This document shows positions 45,784 to 54,722 of a stretch of 64,000 nt of DNA, piece by piece. A program made the translations under genes and the position numbers. The notes under the pieces are model-generated. The model saw only the letters and a program-made list of their open reading frames with translations, was not told where the DNA came from and ran no database searches. Every line of letters begins with the position of its first letter. The stretch's first letter is position 1. The stretch spans positions 682,001-746,000 of the forward strand of contig NZ_CP033924.1 of the NCBI RefSeq assembly GCF_003815875.1. The letters are read 5' to 3'. The DNA is from Chryseobacterium lactis (GTDB taxonomy: Bacteria > Bacteroidota > Bacteroidia > Flavobacteriales > Weeksellaceae).

Positions 45784-47244
45784 TTACAATGAATAATTCG
45801 GAGCTTCCTGTGTGATGATTACATCATGCGGATGCGATTCTTTCAACCCGCTTCCTGTGATCATAACCAATTTGGAATCGTTTTGTAAAGCTTCAATATC
45901 TTTAGCCCCACAATATCCCATACCTGCTCTTAAACCTCCTGTCAACTGGAAAATTACATCTTCCAATTTTCCTTTGTGAGGTACTCTTCCTTCAATTCCT
46001 TCCGGAACAAATTTCTTGGCTTCACTCTGAAAGTATCTTTCTTTACCTCCTCTCTTCATAGCAGAAAGACTGCCCATCCCTTGGTAAGACTTGAATTTTC
46101 TTCCCTGGAAGATAATCTCCTCACCCGGAGCCTCATCTGTTCCAGCTAAAAGAGATCCCAGCATTACTGCTCCTGCTCCACTTGCAATTGCTTTTACGAT
46201 ATCTCCTGAAAGCTTAATTCCACCATCAGCAATTACCGTTACATTTTGAGATTGAGCATACTCATATACGTTATAAATAGCAGATAATTGAGGAACTCCT
46301 ACTCCGGCAACCACTCTGGTTGTACAGATAGAACCTGGCCCAACTCCTACTTTAAGAACGTTTGCTCCAGCTTTGATAAGATCTTTTGCAGCTTCAGCTG
46401 TTACAATATTTCCACCTACGATATCTAAGTCCGGATATGCTTTTCTGATTTCAGAAATTTTATCTAATACTCCTTTAGAGTGACCATGAGCAGAATCTAT
46501 TGCCACAATATCAACACCGGCTTTTACCAATGCTTCAATTCTGTCTAAAGTATCCTCTCCAACTCCAACTCCGGCTCCTACGATAAGGCGTCCGTTCTGA
46601 TCTTTGTTGGCATTAGGATATTCAAGTTGATTGTCGATATCTTTGATGGTAATTAAACCTACTAGCTTATTATCTTTATCAACGATCGGTAGTTTTTCTA
46701 CTCTGTTTCTAAGAAGAATTTCTTTGGCTTTTTCAAGATTGGTATCTTTATCTGAGGTGATCAGGTTTTCTTTGGTCATGATCTCCTCTACTTTCATATC
46801 AAGATTCTCCTGATACTTTACATCTCTGTTGGTGATGATTCCGATCAAAACATTATCATTATCTACTACTGGTAAACCCGAGATTTTATATCTCGACATC
46901 AGATCTTTAGCCTGTGCTAAAGTATGATCTTTGGAAAGGGTTACCGGATCAGAGATCATTCCGTTTTCGGAACGTTTTACTCTGTTCACCTGTGCAGCCT
47001 GCTCAGCGATCGTCATGTTCTTGTGAATGAAACCTAAACCTCCCACTCTTGCCAGAGCGATTGCAAGATCTCCTTCAGTAACGGTGTCCATCGCAGCGGA
47101 AACTATCGGAACATTCAGCATGATTTTGTCGGTAAGTCTTGATTTTAATGAAACCTGGTTAGGTAAAACTTCTGAATAAGAAGGGACTAGAAGAACGTCA
47201 TCGAAAGTGATGGCTGTCTCTACAATTTTGTTATGAATAGACAT
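45784..47244 (-). CDS. guaB: IMP dehydrogenase
   Basis: GuaB oxidises IMP to XMP with NAD, the committed step of guanine nucleotide synthesis. The 486-aa protein starts with the TIM-barrel segment [16 protein letters not shown], has two CBS domains inserted at about 95-205 ([17 protein letters not shown] and [17 protein letters not shown]), and the catalytic Cys307 in [32 protein letters not shown] and the flap near [12 protein letters not shown] are in place. Length and motif order are canonical. It has its own promoter and terminator. Confidence 0.97.
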   Translation of the reverse strand: MSIHNKIVETAITFDDVLLVPSYSEVLPNQVSLKSRLTDKIMLNVPIVSAAMDTVTEGDLAIALARVGGLGFIHKNMTIAEQAAQVNRVKRSENGMISDPVTLSKDHTLAQAKDLMSRYKISGLPVVDNDNVLIGIITNRDVKYQENLDMKVEEIMTKENLITSDKDTNLEKAKEILLRNRVEKLPIVDKDNKLVGLITIKDIDNQLEYPNANKDQNGRLIVGAGVGVGEDTLDRIEALVKAGVDIVAIDSAHGHSKGVLDKISEIRKAYPDLDIVGGNIVTAEAAKDLIKAGANVLKVGVGPGSICTTRVVAGVGVPQLSAIYNVYEYAQSQNVTVIADGGIKLSGDIVKAIASGAGAVMLGSLLAGTDEAPGEEIIFQGRKFKSYQGMGSLSAMKRGGKERYFQSEAKKFVPEGIEGRVPHKGKLEDVIFQLTGGLRAGMGYCGAKDIEALQNDSKLVMITGSGLKESHPHDVIITQEAPNYSL

Positions 47245-47258
47245 CTTTACTTTCTTTG

Positions 47259-47266
47259 CAAAATTA
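47259..47266 (-). promoter_or_regulatory. -7 box for guaB
   Basis: TAATTTTG on the - strand, a perfect TAnnTTTG match, lies 14 bases before the ATG at 47244. Confidence 0.55.
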
Positions 47267-47334
47267 GGCTATTTTGATGACATATGAAAATCCTTTTTAA
47301 TAGTTTACATAAAATTTAATAATCAATAAGTTAA

Positions 47335-47366
47335 ATCAAAAAAACCGTTCTTTTTCAAGAACGGTC
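47335..47366 (-). terminator. Terminator of the gene at 47444
   Basis: ACCGTTCT / AGAACGGT with a 6-nt loop; on the - strand it is followed by a run of T (A8 at 47337-47344 on the + strand). Confidence 0.8.
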
Positions 47367-47443
47367 ACTGTACAAAATAAATTTAGTTCTATTGAAACTA
47401 CTTGTTTAAGGTTAATATATTGTGTTAATCAAATAAAAATCGG

Positions 47444-48148
47444 TTATTTCACCACATTCCCATTTTCATCTAAAGTTTCGACGTGGGTCTGATTATTTTT
47501 ATCGACGTATAATTTTAATCTTACTTTTCCTTTGTTATCACGAATGAAAACACCTACATCTCCATTGGCAGTTTTTCCTGCAAAAAATCTTTCACTTCCA
47601 AGCTTACCTTCTTCCCTTAGTTTAGCATACGCCTTTTTTGTTATTGCAGGATCATTAAGCTTTTTAATAGAATCATCAAACCGAATAACAGCCTCTAGCG
47701 GAAAGTCGTCCGGGCGATCCCAAAGTTTTAAACCATAGACCCTGTTTTTCTCCTTCCCGGGTGATTCAAAATACTGCAGCTGCATAATCTGATCCGTTTT
47801 TCTTTGATCTACGGAGTATACCATTCCTGATCCTTTTTCATTGGCATCATACACCAGTCCTCCACATTCGTCTCCCAATGAATTAAAGAAAATAAGTCCT
47901 GCTTCTCTGTCTCGTGGCTTCATACTTTTATGATTCGACATTCCGGGATGCTGACGCTCTTTATTACTGATTACCATCTTCAGGGTGCCATCTTTTTCAA
48001 CGATATTGATCCGTTCTACATCTATTTCTTTAAATCGCTCATTAGATGATTGATTTTTAAAAGCCAGAATAGAGAATAATATACATACAATGGTAAGTGA
48101 AAAAGCATAGATTTTAAGAATGCGTACTTCTTTGATTAGTTTTTCCAT
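47444..48148 (-). CDS. Membrane-anchored protein of unknown function
   Basis: 234 aa with a single N-terminal membrane helix (LKIYAFSLTIVCILFSILAF, about residues 11-30) preceded by a basic stretch, so the bulk lies in the periplasm. Repeated beta-hairpin-like segments (INIVEKDGTLKMVISNKE, FIRDNKGKVRLKLYVDKNN) suggest a beta-rich fold; motifs like LIFFNSLGDECGGLVYD are in the middle. I do not recognise a family name. It is a monocistronic unit downstream of the sigma-factor cluster, with a possible -7 box (TATCTTTA, - strand) at 48169-48176. Confidence 0.7.
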   Translation of the reverse strand: MEKLIKEVRILKIYAFSLTIVCILFSILAFKNQSSNERFKEIDVERINIVEKDGTLKMVISNKERQHPGMSNHKSMKPRDREAGLIFFNSLGDECGGLVYDANEKGSGMVYSVDQRKTDQIMQLQYFESPGKEKNRVYGLKLWDRPDDFPLEAVIRFDDSIKKLNDPAITKKAYAKLREEGKLGSERFFAGKTANGDVGVFIRDNKGKVRLKLYVDKNNQTHVETLDENGNVVK

Positions 48149-48177
48149 GTTAAGTTAAGTTTTTGCCCTAAAGATAA

Positions 48178-48678
48178 TTACTTATCTGAAACGGCGCTGA
48201 TCATTCTGGAAATGTCATCAGCTGTAAAACTCCCTTTTACATCTACAAAAACCAATTCTTTATCTGAGTTCACGGTAATTAGCATATTTTTGATAGCATC
48301 ACCGGTTTGTTTCACTCTTACGTTTACATTATCTCCGTCATGCTTTATGGTTGCCCAGTCTTCATAATGATTGTCATTTAAATATCGGGCATAGTCTTTA
48401 AGCATTTCTTTACTTCCATTCTCTACGGTAAGAACTTTGATTTTGGAAATTTTCTTTACGAGATTGATTAACTCTTCACTTTCTCCATCTTCTTTCAGTG
48501 CCTTCTTTATGTAAGGCTTAGCCAAAAGCATCGGCACATTAAAGCTTGTAAATTTTGCTCCTTTGAAATCGTACCCTGAATTTGAAAAGAAATCCATATT
48601 TGGTTTTTTTGAAACGACGCAGGATTCAAGTGCGCCAATCATCAGAATAACAAGGAAAATGTTTTTAAAAATTTTCAT
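48178..48678 (-). CDS. DUF4252 lipoprotein
   Basis: 166 aa with a lipoprotein signal (GALESC, cysteine at about residue 20). The body matches DUF4252: a short helix (LLAKPYIKKALKED), a KIKVLTVENG strand and the closing pattern NMLITVNSDKELVFVDVKGSFTADDIS by position. The family is restricted to Bacteroidota and its function is unknown. Its neighbour 10 bases upstream carries the same domain, so the two arose by duplication and are co-transcribed behind the sigma factor. Confidence 0.83.
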   Translation of the reverse strand: MKIFKNIFLVILMIGALESCVVSKKPNMDFFSNSGYDFKGAKFTSFNVPMLLAKPYIKKALKEDGESEELINLVKKISKIKVLTVENGSKEMLKDYARYLNDNHYEDWATIKHDGDNVNVRVKQTGDAIKNMLITVNSDKELVFVDVKGSFTADDISRMISAVSDK

Positions 48679-48688
48679 AGTCAGTTTT

Positions 48689-49969
48689 TTAATCCATTGG
48701 TCTTAAACTTCCTCCTGATGTTTTGCTGATATTGGATTCTATTTCCGGTCTTCCTTTATATTTTACCAATCCTCCAGAAGATGCTCTTACTTTTAATTTT
48801 CCGGATACATTTACAGAAAGATTTCCTCCTGATGTAGCTTCTGTTTCCAGATAAGTAAGTTTTAAATCATCTGCTTTACAAACTGCCCCGCTGCTGATAT
48901 CAATGGTTCCGGATTCGGCACTTCCATTTAAGCTTGTATTGGATCCGCTTGAACTTTTAACGGCAATATTTCCGGTTGTAATTCCTGCTCTGACATTGGA
49001 TCCTGAAGAAGCAGAAATATCTGTCGCTCCCGAGATTTTAAAATCACCTGTCACGTTAGCTCCTGATGAAGCATCAATTCTCATATTATTCTCCTGAATG
49101 GAGTTGACCACTGTAAAGTTTGATCCCGATGAGACATCAATACTGCTCATTCTCGGAGAGGAAACATTTACACTCATATTTTTAAATCTCAAATTCCTAA
49201 CACCTTTATTATCAATATAAATCTTCAACACTCCATTTTCTACTTTGGTAATGATATATTGTAGTTTATCCGAATCAGCAATCACTTTTACACTCGTTGG
49301 CTTTTCCTGCTTGAACACTACATTAACTCCCGTACTCACCTGAATTCCGGAGAAATCACCGACATTTCTTGCTTCACCATTCAAATAGGAAGGGTTACTT
49401 TCTGAAGTAAGGGTATTTCTTGTATTGGAAATCGGATTTTTCTTCGTTTCGCTGGAGCTGATGATTTTACTGACGTCATCCATGGATAGTTTACCGTCAA
49501 GCATTACAAAAATGCTTTCTCCACCTCCTCCATCAATGCTCAACAGCAAATCATCAAGGATACCATTTTTCGCTTCGGCAGAAAGGAACTTTATTTTTGC
49601 TCCGGAGTTATTTACAGACATGATTTCACTATAATTCAGATTCTTCAGATAGGAGGAAATATCTCTGCTTAACTGAGAAAGGTTATTCTGAACCCTGCGT
49701 CCATCGGAGGTATTCGATTTTTCAGGATTTTCTGTAATCAAAATCTTTAATCCGTTGATTTTTGACAACAAAGGTTTGATCTGATCAAGCTGAGAATCAT
49801 CGATGTTCAAACTGCTGAGCATCCCAAACATAGGCTTGGCAATTTTAATAGAAGTAACGCCTTCTACCTCCTGATATTTGTCAAAAAGCTGGTCGAATTT
49901 ATCTCTTTGCCCATATACATTAAAGAAATGAGAAAAAGCAAGTGCGAATATTATGAATAGTTTTTTCAT
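48689..49969 (-). CDS. Secreted DUF4252 - GIN domain fusion protein
   Basis: 426 aa with a signal peptide (ending FFNVYGQ, about residue 21). Residues about 22-165 are a DUF4252 domain (VTSIKIAKPMF start, SIFVMLDGKLSMDDVSKIIS end). Residues about 200-415 are a putative auto-transporter adhesin 'head GIN' domain (DUF2807), with RNVGDFSGIQVSTGVNVVF and repeated ASSGSNV/ISSGAVCKA beta-helix turns. A Ser/Asn-rich linker joins them. GIN proteins are thought to be surface or periplasmic. It is in the ECF sigma cluster, so probably a regulon member or a sensor. Confidence 0.85.
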   Translation of the reverse strand: MKKLFIIFALAFSHFFNVYGQRDKFDQLFDKYQEVEGVTSIKIAKPMFGMLSSLNIDDSQLDQIKPLLSKINGLKILITENPEKSNTSDGRRVQNNLSQLSRDISSYLKNLNYSEIMSVNNSGAKIKFLSAEAKNGILDDLLLSIDGGGGESIFVMLDGKLSMDDVSKIISSSETKKNPISNTRNTLTSESNPSYLNGEARNVGDFSGIQVSTGVNVVFKQEKPTSVKVIADSDKLQYIITKVENGVLKIYIDNKGVRNLRFKNMSVNVSSPRMSSIDVSSGSNFTVVNSIQENNMRIDASSGANVTGDFKISGATDISASSGSNVRAGITTGNIAVKSSSGSNTSLNGSAESGTIDISSGAVCKADDLKLTYLETEATSGGNLSVNVSGKLKVRASSGGLVKYKGRPEIESNISKTSGGSLRPMD

Positions 49970-50027
49970 GAGTCAATTTTATTTTTTAAGTTAATGATTA
50001 TGCCACTTCAGATTTGTATCTTTTCGG

Positions 50028-50708
50028 CTAATAATCATCGTCTACCACTTTAGGTTGTACCAATTTTTCACTAACGTTATTTGCAAATATCTGGAATGAA
50101 TACTTAGTCACATTGATGGCTTCGTCTACATTATCGATTCTCTTGCCATTAACAATAACATAAGAATTTTCATATCCTGTAGAGTCTTTCAAAGCTTTAT
50201 TTTTAAAAGAAGAATTGTCAACAAATCTTGGCTTTCTTTCTTTTTTAAGTCTTCCTCTTTTGGGTAGAATTTCATCCAACGCATCTTTTTCAGCCACATG
50301 ATTTTCCTGAAGGATTGAATCTTTCTTTGCTCCTGAAATAGAGTCGGTATGATTAACGGCTACCTGTCCCTGGTGATCATTATTTTCTTCAATGAAATCT
50401 GATTTTTGTCTCAACACTTCATTTTTCACCAAATTCTCTTTATCAAAAGCTCCTACATTTGTATTGGAATCATGATTATAAAAGAAGAATCCGATACTGA
50501 AAAGCAGCAGTATACTTGCAGCCATCCAGAACCATTTAGGAAAAGAGGGCTTATTTTTTTCTGCTAATGGAATAACAGGAGCAGCATTTTGTTCAGTTTC
50601 CTGACTTTCTGTCTTTTGAAGAAAATCTTCAAAGCTCCAATCCATTTTCTCTTCCTTTATATCCCGGAAGATTTCGTCGTATTTATCTTGTAATTGATCT
50701 TTTTTCAT
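50028..50708 (-). CDS. Probable anti-sigma factor (single-pass membrane protein)
   Basis: 226 aa. A cytoplasmic N-terminus of about 55 residues (YDEIFRDIKEEKMDWSFEDF) precedes one membrane helix (PKWFWMAASILLLFSIGFFF, about 55-74) and a long periplasmic part with no recognised domain. Its ATG lies inside the end of the sigma-factor gene (26-base overlap), so translation is coupled, which is the standard setting of an ECF anti-sigma factor. I see no zinc-binding HxxxCxxC motif, so this is an inference from topology and context, not a family match. Confidence 0.68.
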   Translation of the reverse strand: MKKDQLQDKYDEIFRDIKEEKMDWSFEDFLQKTESQETEQNAAPVIPLAEKNKPSFPKWFWMAASILLLFSIGFFFYNHDSNTNVGAFDKENLVKNEVLRQKSDFIEENNDHQGQVAVNHTDSISGAKKDSILQENHVAEKDALDEILPKRGRLKKERKPRFVDNSSFKNKALKDSTGYENSYVIVNGKRIDNVDEAINVTKYSFQIFANNVSEKLVQPKVVDDDY

Positions 50709-51192
50709 AGCTCATCAGTTGTGAGATTTGTTCTTTTACTTTTTGTCTTGCCCGCATAAGGTTTACCCTTACTGCATTTTCCTCCATTTCCAGCATTTCA
50801 GAAATTTCGGAAACATCGTACTCTTCTACATCTTTCAAATGGATGACCATTTTTTGTTTTTCCGGAAGCTGATTGATAAATCCCATGATATAATCTTTAA
50901 GGTTATCGACTTCCATACTATAAAGCTCCGATCGGTGAAGCTGCATATCTGCAAAACCTATCTTTACATCGTGGTGCTTCAACCGGTTCAGACATTCGTT
51001 CCTGACGGATTTGAGCGCATAGGATTTGAAATTTCCAAATTGCTCCAGTTCATCCCTTTTCTGCCAGAACTTCATCATCAGATCCTGCACCACATCTTCA
51101 GCCTCATCACTGCTCATGACGAATCTTTTCGCAAAACGATACATCTCGTCTTTGAGAATAAACACCGTATTCTTAAAAGTTTCTTGGGTCAT
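50683..51192 (-). CDS. ECF RNA polymerase sigma factor
   Basis: 169 aa with region 2 (DEAEDVVQDLMMKFWQKRDE, then FGNFKSYALKSVRNECLNRL) and region 4 (LPEKQKMVIHLKDVEEYDVS, then EISEMLEMEENAVRVNLMRA). These are the promoter -10-like and -35-like recognition regions of extracytoplasmic-function sigma factors. It heads a - strand cluster with a probable anti-sigma factor, a DUF4252-GIN protein and a DUF4252 lipoprotein. A -7 box (51229-51236) lies 36 bases upstream. Confidence 0.93.
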   Translation of the reverse strand: MTQETFKNTVFILKDEMYRFAKRFVMSSDEAEDVVQDLMMKFWQKRDELEQFGNFKSYALKSVRNECLNRLKHHDVKIGFADMQLHRSELYSMEVDNLKDYIMGFINQLPEKQKMVIHLKDVEEYDVSEISEMLEMEENAVRVNLMRARQKVKEQISQLMSYEKRSITR

Positions 51193-51228
51193 GAGTTTTG
51201 TTTCTTATAGGTAAGACAACTGCTGTTT

Positions 51229-51236
51229 CAAATCTA
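51229..51236 (-). promoter_or_regulatory. -7 box for the ECF sigma cluster
   Basis: TAGATTTG on the - strand, a perfect TAnnTTTG match. Confidence 0.45.
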
Positions 51237-51250
51237 TTACATCAAAAATA

Positions 51251-51280
51251 AAAAAACTTCAAAAAAATTTGAAGTTTTTT
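51251..51280 (-). terminator. Terminator of the GlmU-like gene
   Basis: AAAAAACTTCAAA / TTTGAAGTTTTTT with a 4-nt loop. Confidence 0.78.
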
Positions 51281-51291
51281 TATAAATGGTA

Positions 51292-52452
51292 TTAATACGT
51301 ATCAAAAATATGTTTCAGAATAGCCTTGTCTTCCTCTGTTAAAGGCACTTTTCGTCTGGCCATTGCTCTTTCTGCTACTTCATATACTTTATCTAATCTG
51401 AATCTTTCATCATCTTTTAATCCGCCCCATGAGAAGTTTTCTATAAGGTTTGGTGGGAAACCTGCTTTAAAGATATTGGAAGCAACACCTATTACGGTTC
51501 CGGTATTCAATTGCGTATTAATGGCTGTTTTGGAATGATCTCCCATAATAAGACCTGCAAACTGTAATCCTGTATCTTCAAAAGCTTTGGTTCTGTAATT
51601 CCAGAATTTTACATTTCCATAATTATTTTTCATATTGGAAGAATTGCTGTCTGCCCCGAAGTTGCACCATTCACCAATGACAGAGTTTCCTACGAAACCT
51701 TCATGCCCTTTGCTGGAGTATCCGAAAATGATAATGTTATTCACTTCACCTCCAACTTTACAATGTGGGCCAACAGTAGTCGCTCCGTATATTTTAGCAC
51801 CCAGGTTAAATTTAGAATCATCACACAGCGCAATAGGTCCGCGAAGATGACAACCTTCCATAATCTCGGTATTTTTACCGATATATATTTTCCCTGTTTT
51901 AGTATTAATAGTTGAAAATTCGATGGAAGCTCCTTCTTCAATGAAAAGATCTTTTTTATCGCCTAAAAAACCGTTGGTGGAAGATAATTCCTGTGAGGCT
52001 CTTCCTTTGGTAAGTAAATCAAAATCAAAATTAATCGCGTGGTGATTATAGGTAAATAAATCTTTCGGTCTTTTAAAGAATATCAGTTCTTCTTTAATAT
52101 CAGTCATTTTTTCGATCTGATGTAAAGAAAACCCTTTCATATTAATTTTTGCAGCAATCAGTTCGTCTTCATAAACCAGTGCTTCTCCTTGTTTAAGATC
52201 CTTAATCTGCTGAATTACAGTTTCAGTCGGGATGAAGTTTGGAACAAGAAAAAGGCTTTCTGTTTCTTCCGGACTTTTAAATTTATCCTGAAGGTACATT
52301 TCCGTAAAATAAGACACCTCGGTATTTTCCAGGATCTTTTGCCATCTCTCGGAGAATGTAAGGATTCCGCATCGCATGGCCGCAACCGGACGGGTAAAGG
52401 TAAGCGGAAGAAAATCTTCCCAATATTGTGCGTCTGAAAATACTAATTGCAT
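51292..52452 (-). CDS. GlmU-like protein with left-handed beta-helix domain
   Basis: 386 aa. The N-terminal half (MQLVFSDAQYWEDFLPLTFT onward) resembles a divergent nucleotidyltransferase; the C-terminal half from about residue 185 has hexapeptide repeats (KIYIGKNTEIMEGCHLRGPI, ATTVGPHCKVGG, NSVIGEWCNFG) typical of a left-handed beta-helix. This combination is conserved in Bacteroidota and annotated as GlmU family. The canonical GxGTRMxP nucleotide loop of GlmU is missing at the N-terminus, so the uridyltransferase activity is doubtful. A role in sugar-nucleotide or cell-envelope metabolism is possible. Confidence 0.82.
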   Translation of the reverse strand: MQLVFSDAQYWEDFLPLTFTRPVAAMRCGILTFSERWQKILENTEVSYFTEMYLQDKFKSPEETESLFLVPNFIPTETVIQQIKDLKQGEALVYEDELIAAKINMKGFSLHQIEKMTDIKEELIFFKRPKDLFTYNHHAINFDFDLLTKGRASQELSSTNGFLGDKKDLFIEEGASIEFSTINTKTGKIYIGKNTEIMEGCHLRGPIALCDDSKFNLGAKIYGATTVGPHCKVGGEVNNIIIFGYSSKGHEGFVGNSVIGEWCNFGADSNSSNMKNNYGNVKFWNYRTKAFEDTGLQFAGLIMGDHSKTAINTQLNTGTVIGVASNIFKAGFPPNLIENFSWGGLKDDERFRLDKVYEVAERAMARRKVPLTEEDKAILKHIFDTY

Positions 52453-52527
52453 TTTTTAGAAATTAAGATTAGAGGTTAAAAATCAGAGACCAAAAAATTA
52501 ATCGTGGTTTCCGGATTCTATCTAAAA

Positions 52528-52535
52528 CAAAAATA
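52528..52535 (-). promoter_or_regulatory. Possible -7 box for the GlmU-like gene
   Basis: TATTTTTG on the - strand, a perfect TAnnTTTG match, lies 75 bases before the ATG at 52452. Confidence 0.4.
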
Positions 52536-52681
52536 CGAAAAGATGTGAAAAGTATGAACTGAAGATTGGGGATTGTTAAGATGAAGGGAGAAAGACGAAA
52601 AGATAATAGACGGAAAGCTTCTTTCTCTGAACACAAAATATATAGCCACTCTGAATGTGCTTATTTTTATGACTGCAATAA

Positions 52682-52748
52682 GTTTCGGCTAAAGCCAATA
52701 GAAATTTTCTTCATTATTAAACGGGCTAAAGCCCGTTACTATTGAATA
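52682..52748. repeat. Paired palindrome repeat (GGCTAAAGCC / AACGGGCTAAAGCCCGTT)
   Basis: GGCTAAAGCC (52687-52696) and AACGGGCTAAAGCCCGTT (52720-52737) share the same core and are separated by an AT-rich spacer (CAATAGAAATTTTC). I recognise this arrangement from intergenic regions of other Chryseobacterium genomes, where it appears many times. It may be a transcript-stabilising hairpin or a non-autonomous mobile repeat. Confidence 0.6.
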
Positions 52749-52828
52749 TCATCTCCTTCAAAAATTGGAATTTTATATAACTGTCTGCATTAGCTCTTAA
52801 TGTGAGACTCCTGGTTCAGCGCACAAAA

Positions 52829-52854
52829 AAAGTCTCCCAAAACTGGAAGACTTT
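52829..52854 (-). terminator. Terminator of rpmE2
   Basis: AAAGTCTCCC / GGAAGACTTT (one bulge) around an AAAACT loop, with a run of T on the - strand (A7 at 52825-52831). Confidence 0.75.
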
Positions 52855-52876
52855 AATATTTTTGATAATCAAAAAA

Positions 52877-53128
52877 TTACTTAGCGAATTTTTTGTATTT
52901 GTTCATGAACTTATCAACTCTACCTGCAGTGTCAACTAATTTCACTTTACCAGTGTAGAAAGGGTGAGAGGTTGAAGAGATTTCCATTTTAATTAATGGG
53001 TACTCTTGTCCTTCGTACTCGATAGTATCTTTTGTTTCTGCAGTAGACTTGCAAAGAAACACCTCGTCGTTACTCATATCTTTGAAAACAACAAGTCTAT
53101 AATTTTCTGGGTGAATTCCGTTTTTCAT
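52877..53128 (-). CDS. rpmE2: 50S ribosomal protein L31 type B
   Basis: I use the ATG at 53128 (83 aa), where [18 protein letters not shown] starts like other type B L31 proteins; the longer frame from 53230 adds 34 residues that run across the promoter. The core [20 protein letters not shown] is diagnostic. Only one cysteine is present, so it is the zinc-free form, which in other bacteria replaces zinc-binding L31 under zinc limitation. A -7 box lies at 53201-53208, giving a leader of about 65 bases. No Zur-like operator was identified. Confidence 0.92.
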   Translation of the reverse strand: MKNGIHPENYRLVVFKDMSNDEVFLCKSTAETKDTIEYEGQEYPLIKMEISSTSHPFYTGKVKLVDTAGRVDKFMNKYKKFAK

Positions 53129-53200
53129 AATACAATTTTTAAAAAAATTAAAGTTTGCTTTCGAAATAGTAATGGATATTTCTCTGCTAATTTTAGGTTG

Positions 53201-53208
53201 CAAAAGTA
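53201..53208 (-). promoter_or_regulatory. -7 box for rpmE2
   Basis: TACTTTTG on the - strand, a perfect TAnnTTTG match, lies 72 bases before the ATG at 53128 and inside the longer alternative frame. Confidence 0.5.
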
Positions 53209-53312
53209 CAACAATTTTTCTAATTTCCAAATACTGAATTCAATATTTTTTTAATGATAAGAAATTCAAAGTATTTTCGTTAAATTTGGAACCTACTTAA
53301 ACTTTAATTTCG

Positions 53313-54722
53313 ATGAAATTCAAATTATTACTGGCTTTTTGTTTCTGGATGTTACTTGTAACGGTATCTTGTAATAAGGATGATATTACGTTTGATGCTC
53401 CTTCACAGGAATTAAGATTTTCAAAAGATACGGTATTCTGTGATACGGTATATCATCAGGTACGTTCAGAAACCTACGTTGTAAAAGTATATAATAATGA
53501 GGATAAAGATATTCTGATTCCGAGAGTAAATCTTGAAAAGGGAGCTGCATCCTTATATAGAATCAATGTAGACGGAAAACCGGGATATGATTTTAAAGAT
53601 GTTCCTTTAAGAAAGAAAGACAGCCTTTTTATTTTTGTTGAAATTTCTCCTCAGGCAACAGGACCTGAAGCGATTGCTGAAGACAGGGTTGTTTTCACAG
53701 GGCCTACGGGACAACAACACGTCACATTATTTTCTGTAGTGCAGGATGCTGAATTTTTTATTCAGACACCTACCAATCCAAATGTTATTTCCAATTCTAC
53801 AACCTGGAGTAATAATAAGGCCAAGATTATCTACGGAAATCTTACCATTAACCCAAGTGTAACGTTAGACATCCAACCTGGAACAAAAGTATATTTTCAT
53901 AAAAACAGTGGGATGAAAGTCGCTTCCGGAGGTGTTTTAAATATCAACGGAACGCAGGATCAGCAGGTCATTCTTCGTGGTGACAGAAATGATACGGCTT
54001 ATGATACCATTCCCAAAAACTGGAATTCTATCAAGATGGAAGCGAATTCTATTCTTAATATGAACCATGCAAGACTTTTCGGGGGAACAAGAGGACTGGA
54101 AATGAAGCAGACTACAGCAACGATCACCAACTCATTCATCCATACCTTTTTTGAATATGGAATTTATGCCGTAGGATCTACCGTTAATGCTAATAATTTA
54201 GTCATGAACAATTGTGGATTATCTTGTATCGGAATCTTCAGAGGTGGAAATCACAATTATACTCATGCTACGATTGCCAACTATTCTAAATCGATGGGTT
54301 CATTTGACAGAGAAGGAATTTTTGCCACCAACGAATGGAAAAATGATGCGGGCCAAGTAGAACAAGGCGCTTTACAACAGCTTAATATAAGGAATAGTAT
54401 TGTTTATTCTGACAGAGATAATTCCGTTCACGTTGAACCGACTTCAGGGCAGCAATTTGAATTTTTACTGCAAAACTGTCTGGTCAAATATTCAGGAAAA
54501 TCGGAATCAGGCTATACTTTTGATAACAGCCCTAATGTGATACAGAGTATAAAAAATGAAGATCCGCAATTTGTCAATTATTTTATGGCTAAAATGAATC
54601 TAAGGGTGAAGTCAACTTCTCCGGCAAGAGGAAAAGGAAATGTTGGGATAGCAGGAACTGTACCTGTTGATATTGTTAATGTATCCAGAACGACTAACCC
54701 TACTCTAGGAGCTTATCAATAA
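53313..54722 (+). CDS. Lipoprotein with right-handed beta-helix region
   Basis: 469 aa with a lipoprotein signal (LLVTVSC, cysteine 20). An N-terminal beta-sandwich region (FSKDTVFCDTVYHQVRSETY, then VKVYNNEDKDILIPRVNL) with two nearby cysteines resembles domains placed before secreted repeats. From about residue 165 there are parallel-beta-helix-like turns (ATITNSFIHTFFEYGIYAVG, NNLVMNNCGLSCIGIF, NIRNSIVYSDRDNSVHVEP). It is likely a surface or periplasmic protein binding a polysaccharide; no catalytic residues could be identified. Its stop overlaps the ATG of the next gene by one base (TAATG). Confidence 0.78.
   Translation: MKFKLLLAFCFWMLLVTVSCNKDDITFDAPSQELRFSKDTVFCDTVYHQVRSETYVVKVYNNEDKDILIPRVNLEKGAASLYRINVDGKPGYDFKDVPLRKKDSLFIFVEISPQATGPEAIAEDRVVFTGPTGQQHVTLFSVVQDAEFFIQTPTNPNVISNSTTWSNNKAKIIYGNLTINPSVTLDIQPGTKVYFHKNSGMKVASGGVLNINGTQDQQVILRGDRNDTAYDTIPKNWNSIKMEANSILNMNHARLFGGTRGLEMKQTTATITNSFIHTFFEYGIYAVGSTVNANNLVMNNCGLSCIGIFRGGNHNYTHATIANYSKSMGSFDREGIFATNEWKNDAGQVEQGALQQLNIRNSIVYSDRDNSVHVEPTSGQQFEFLLQNCLVKYSGKSESGYTFDNSPNVIQSIKNEDPQFVNYFMAKMNLRVKSTSPARGKGNVGIAGTVPVDIVNVSRTTNPTLGAYQ

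Larger units (their letters stand above)
52453..52876. other. 424-bp intergenic region between rpmE2 and the GlmU-like gene
   Basis: It holds a probable -7 box for the GlmU-like gene (52528-52535), a palindromic Chryseobacterium-type repeat (52682-52748) and the rpmE2 terminator (52829-52854). A 54-codon + strand ORF at 52581-52745 runs into the repeat and is not considered real. Confidence 0.7.

Noticed and set aside
52581..52745. 54-codon ORF in the rpmE2 upstream region
   Set aside because: Its end is encoded by the palindromic repeat; a typical spurious repeat-derived frame.
53129..53230. 34-residue N-terminal extension of L31
   Set aside because: It runs over a -7 box, and [11 protein letters not shown] is the normal start of type B L31.
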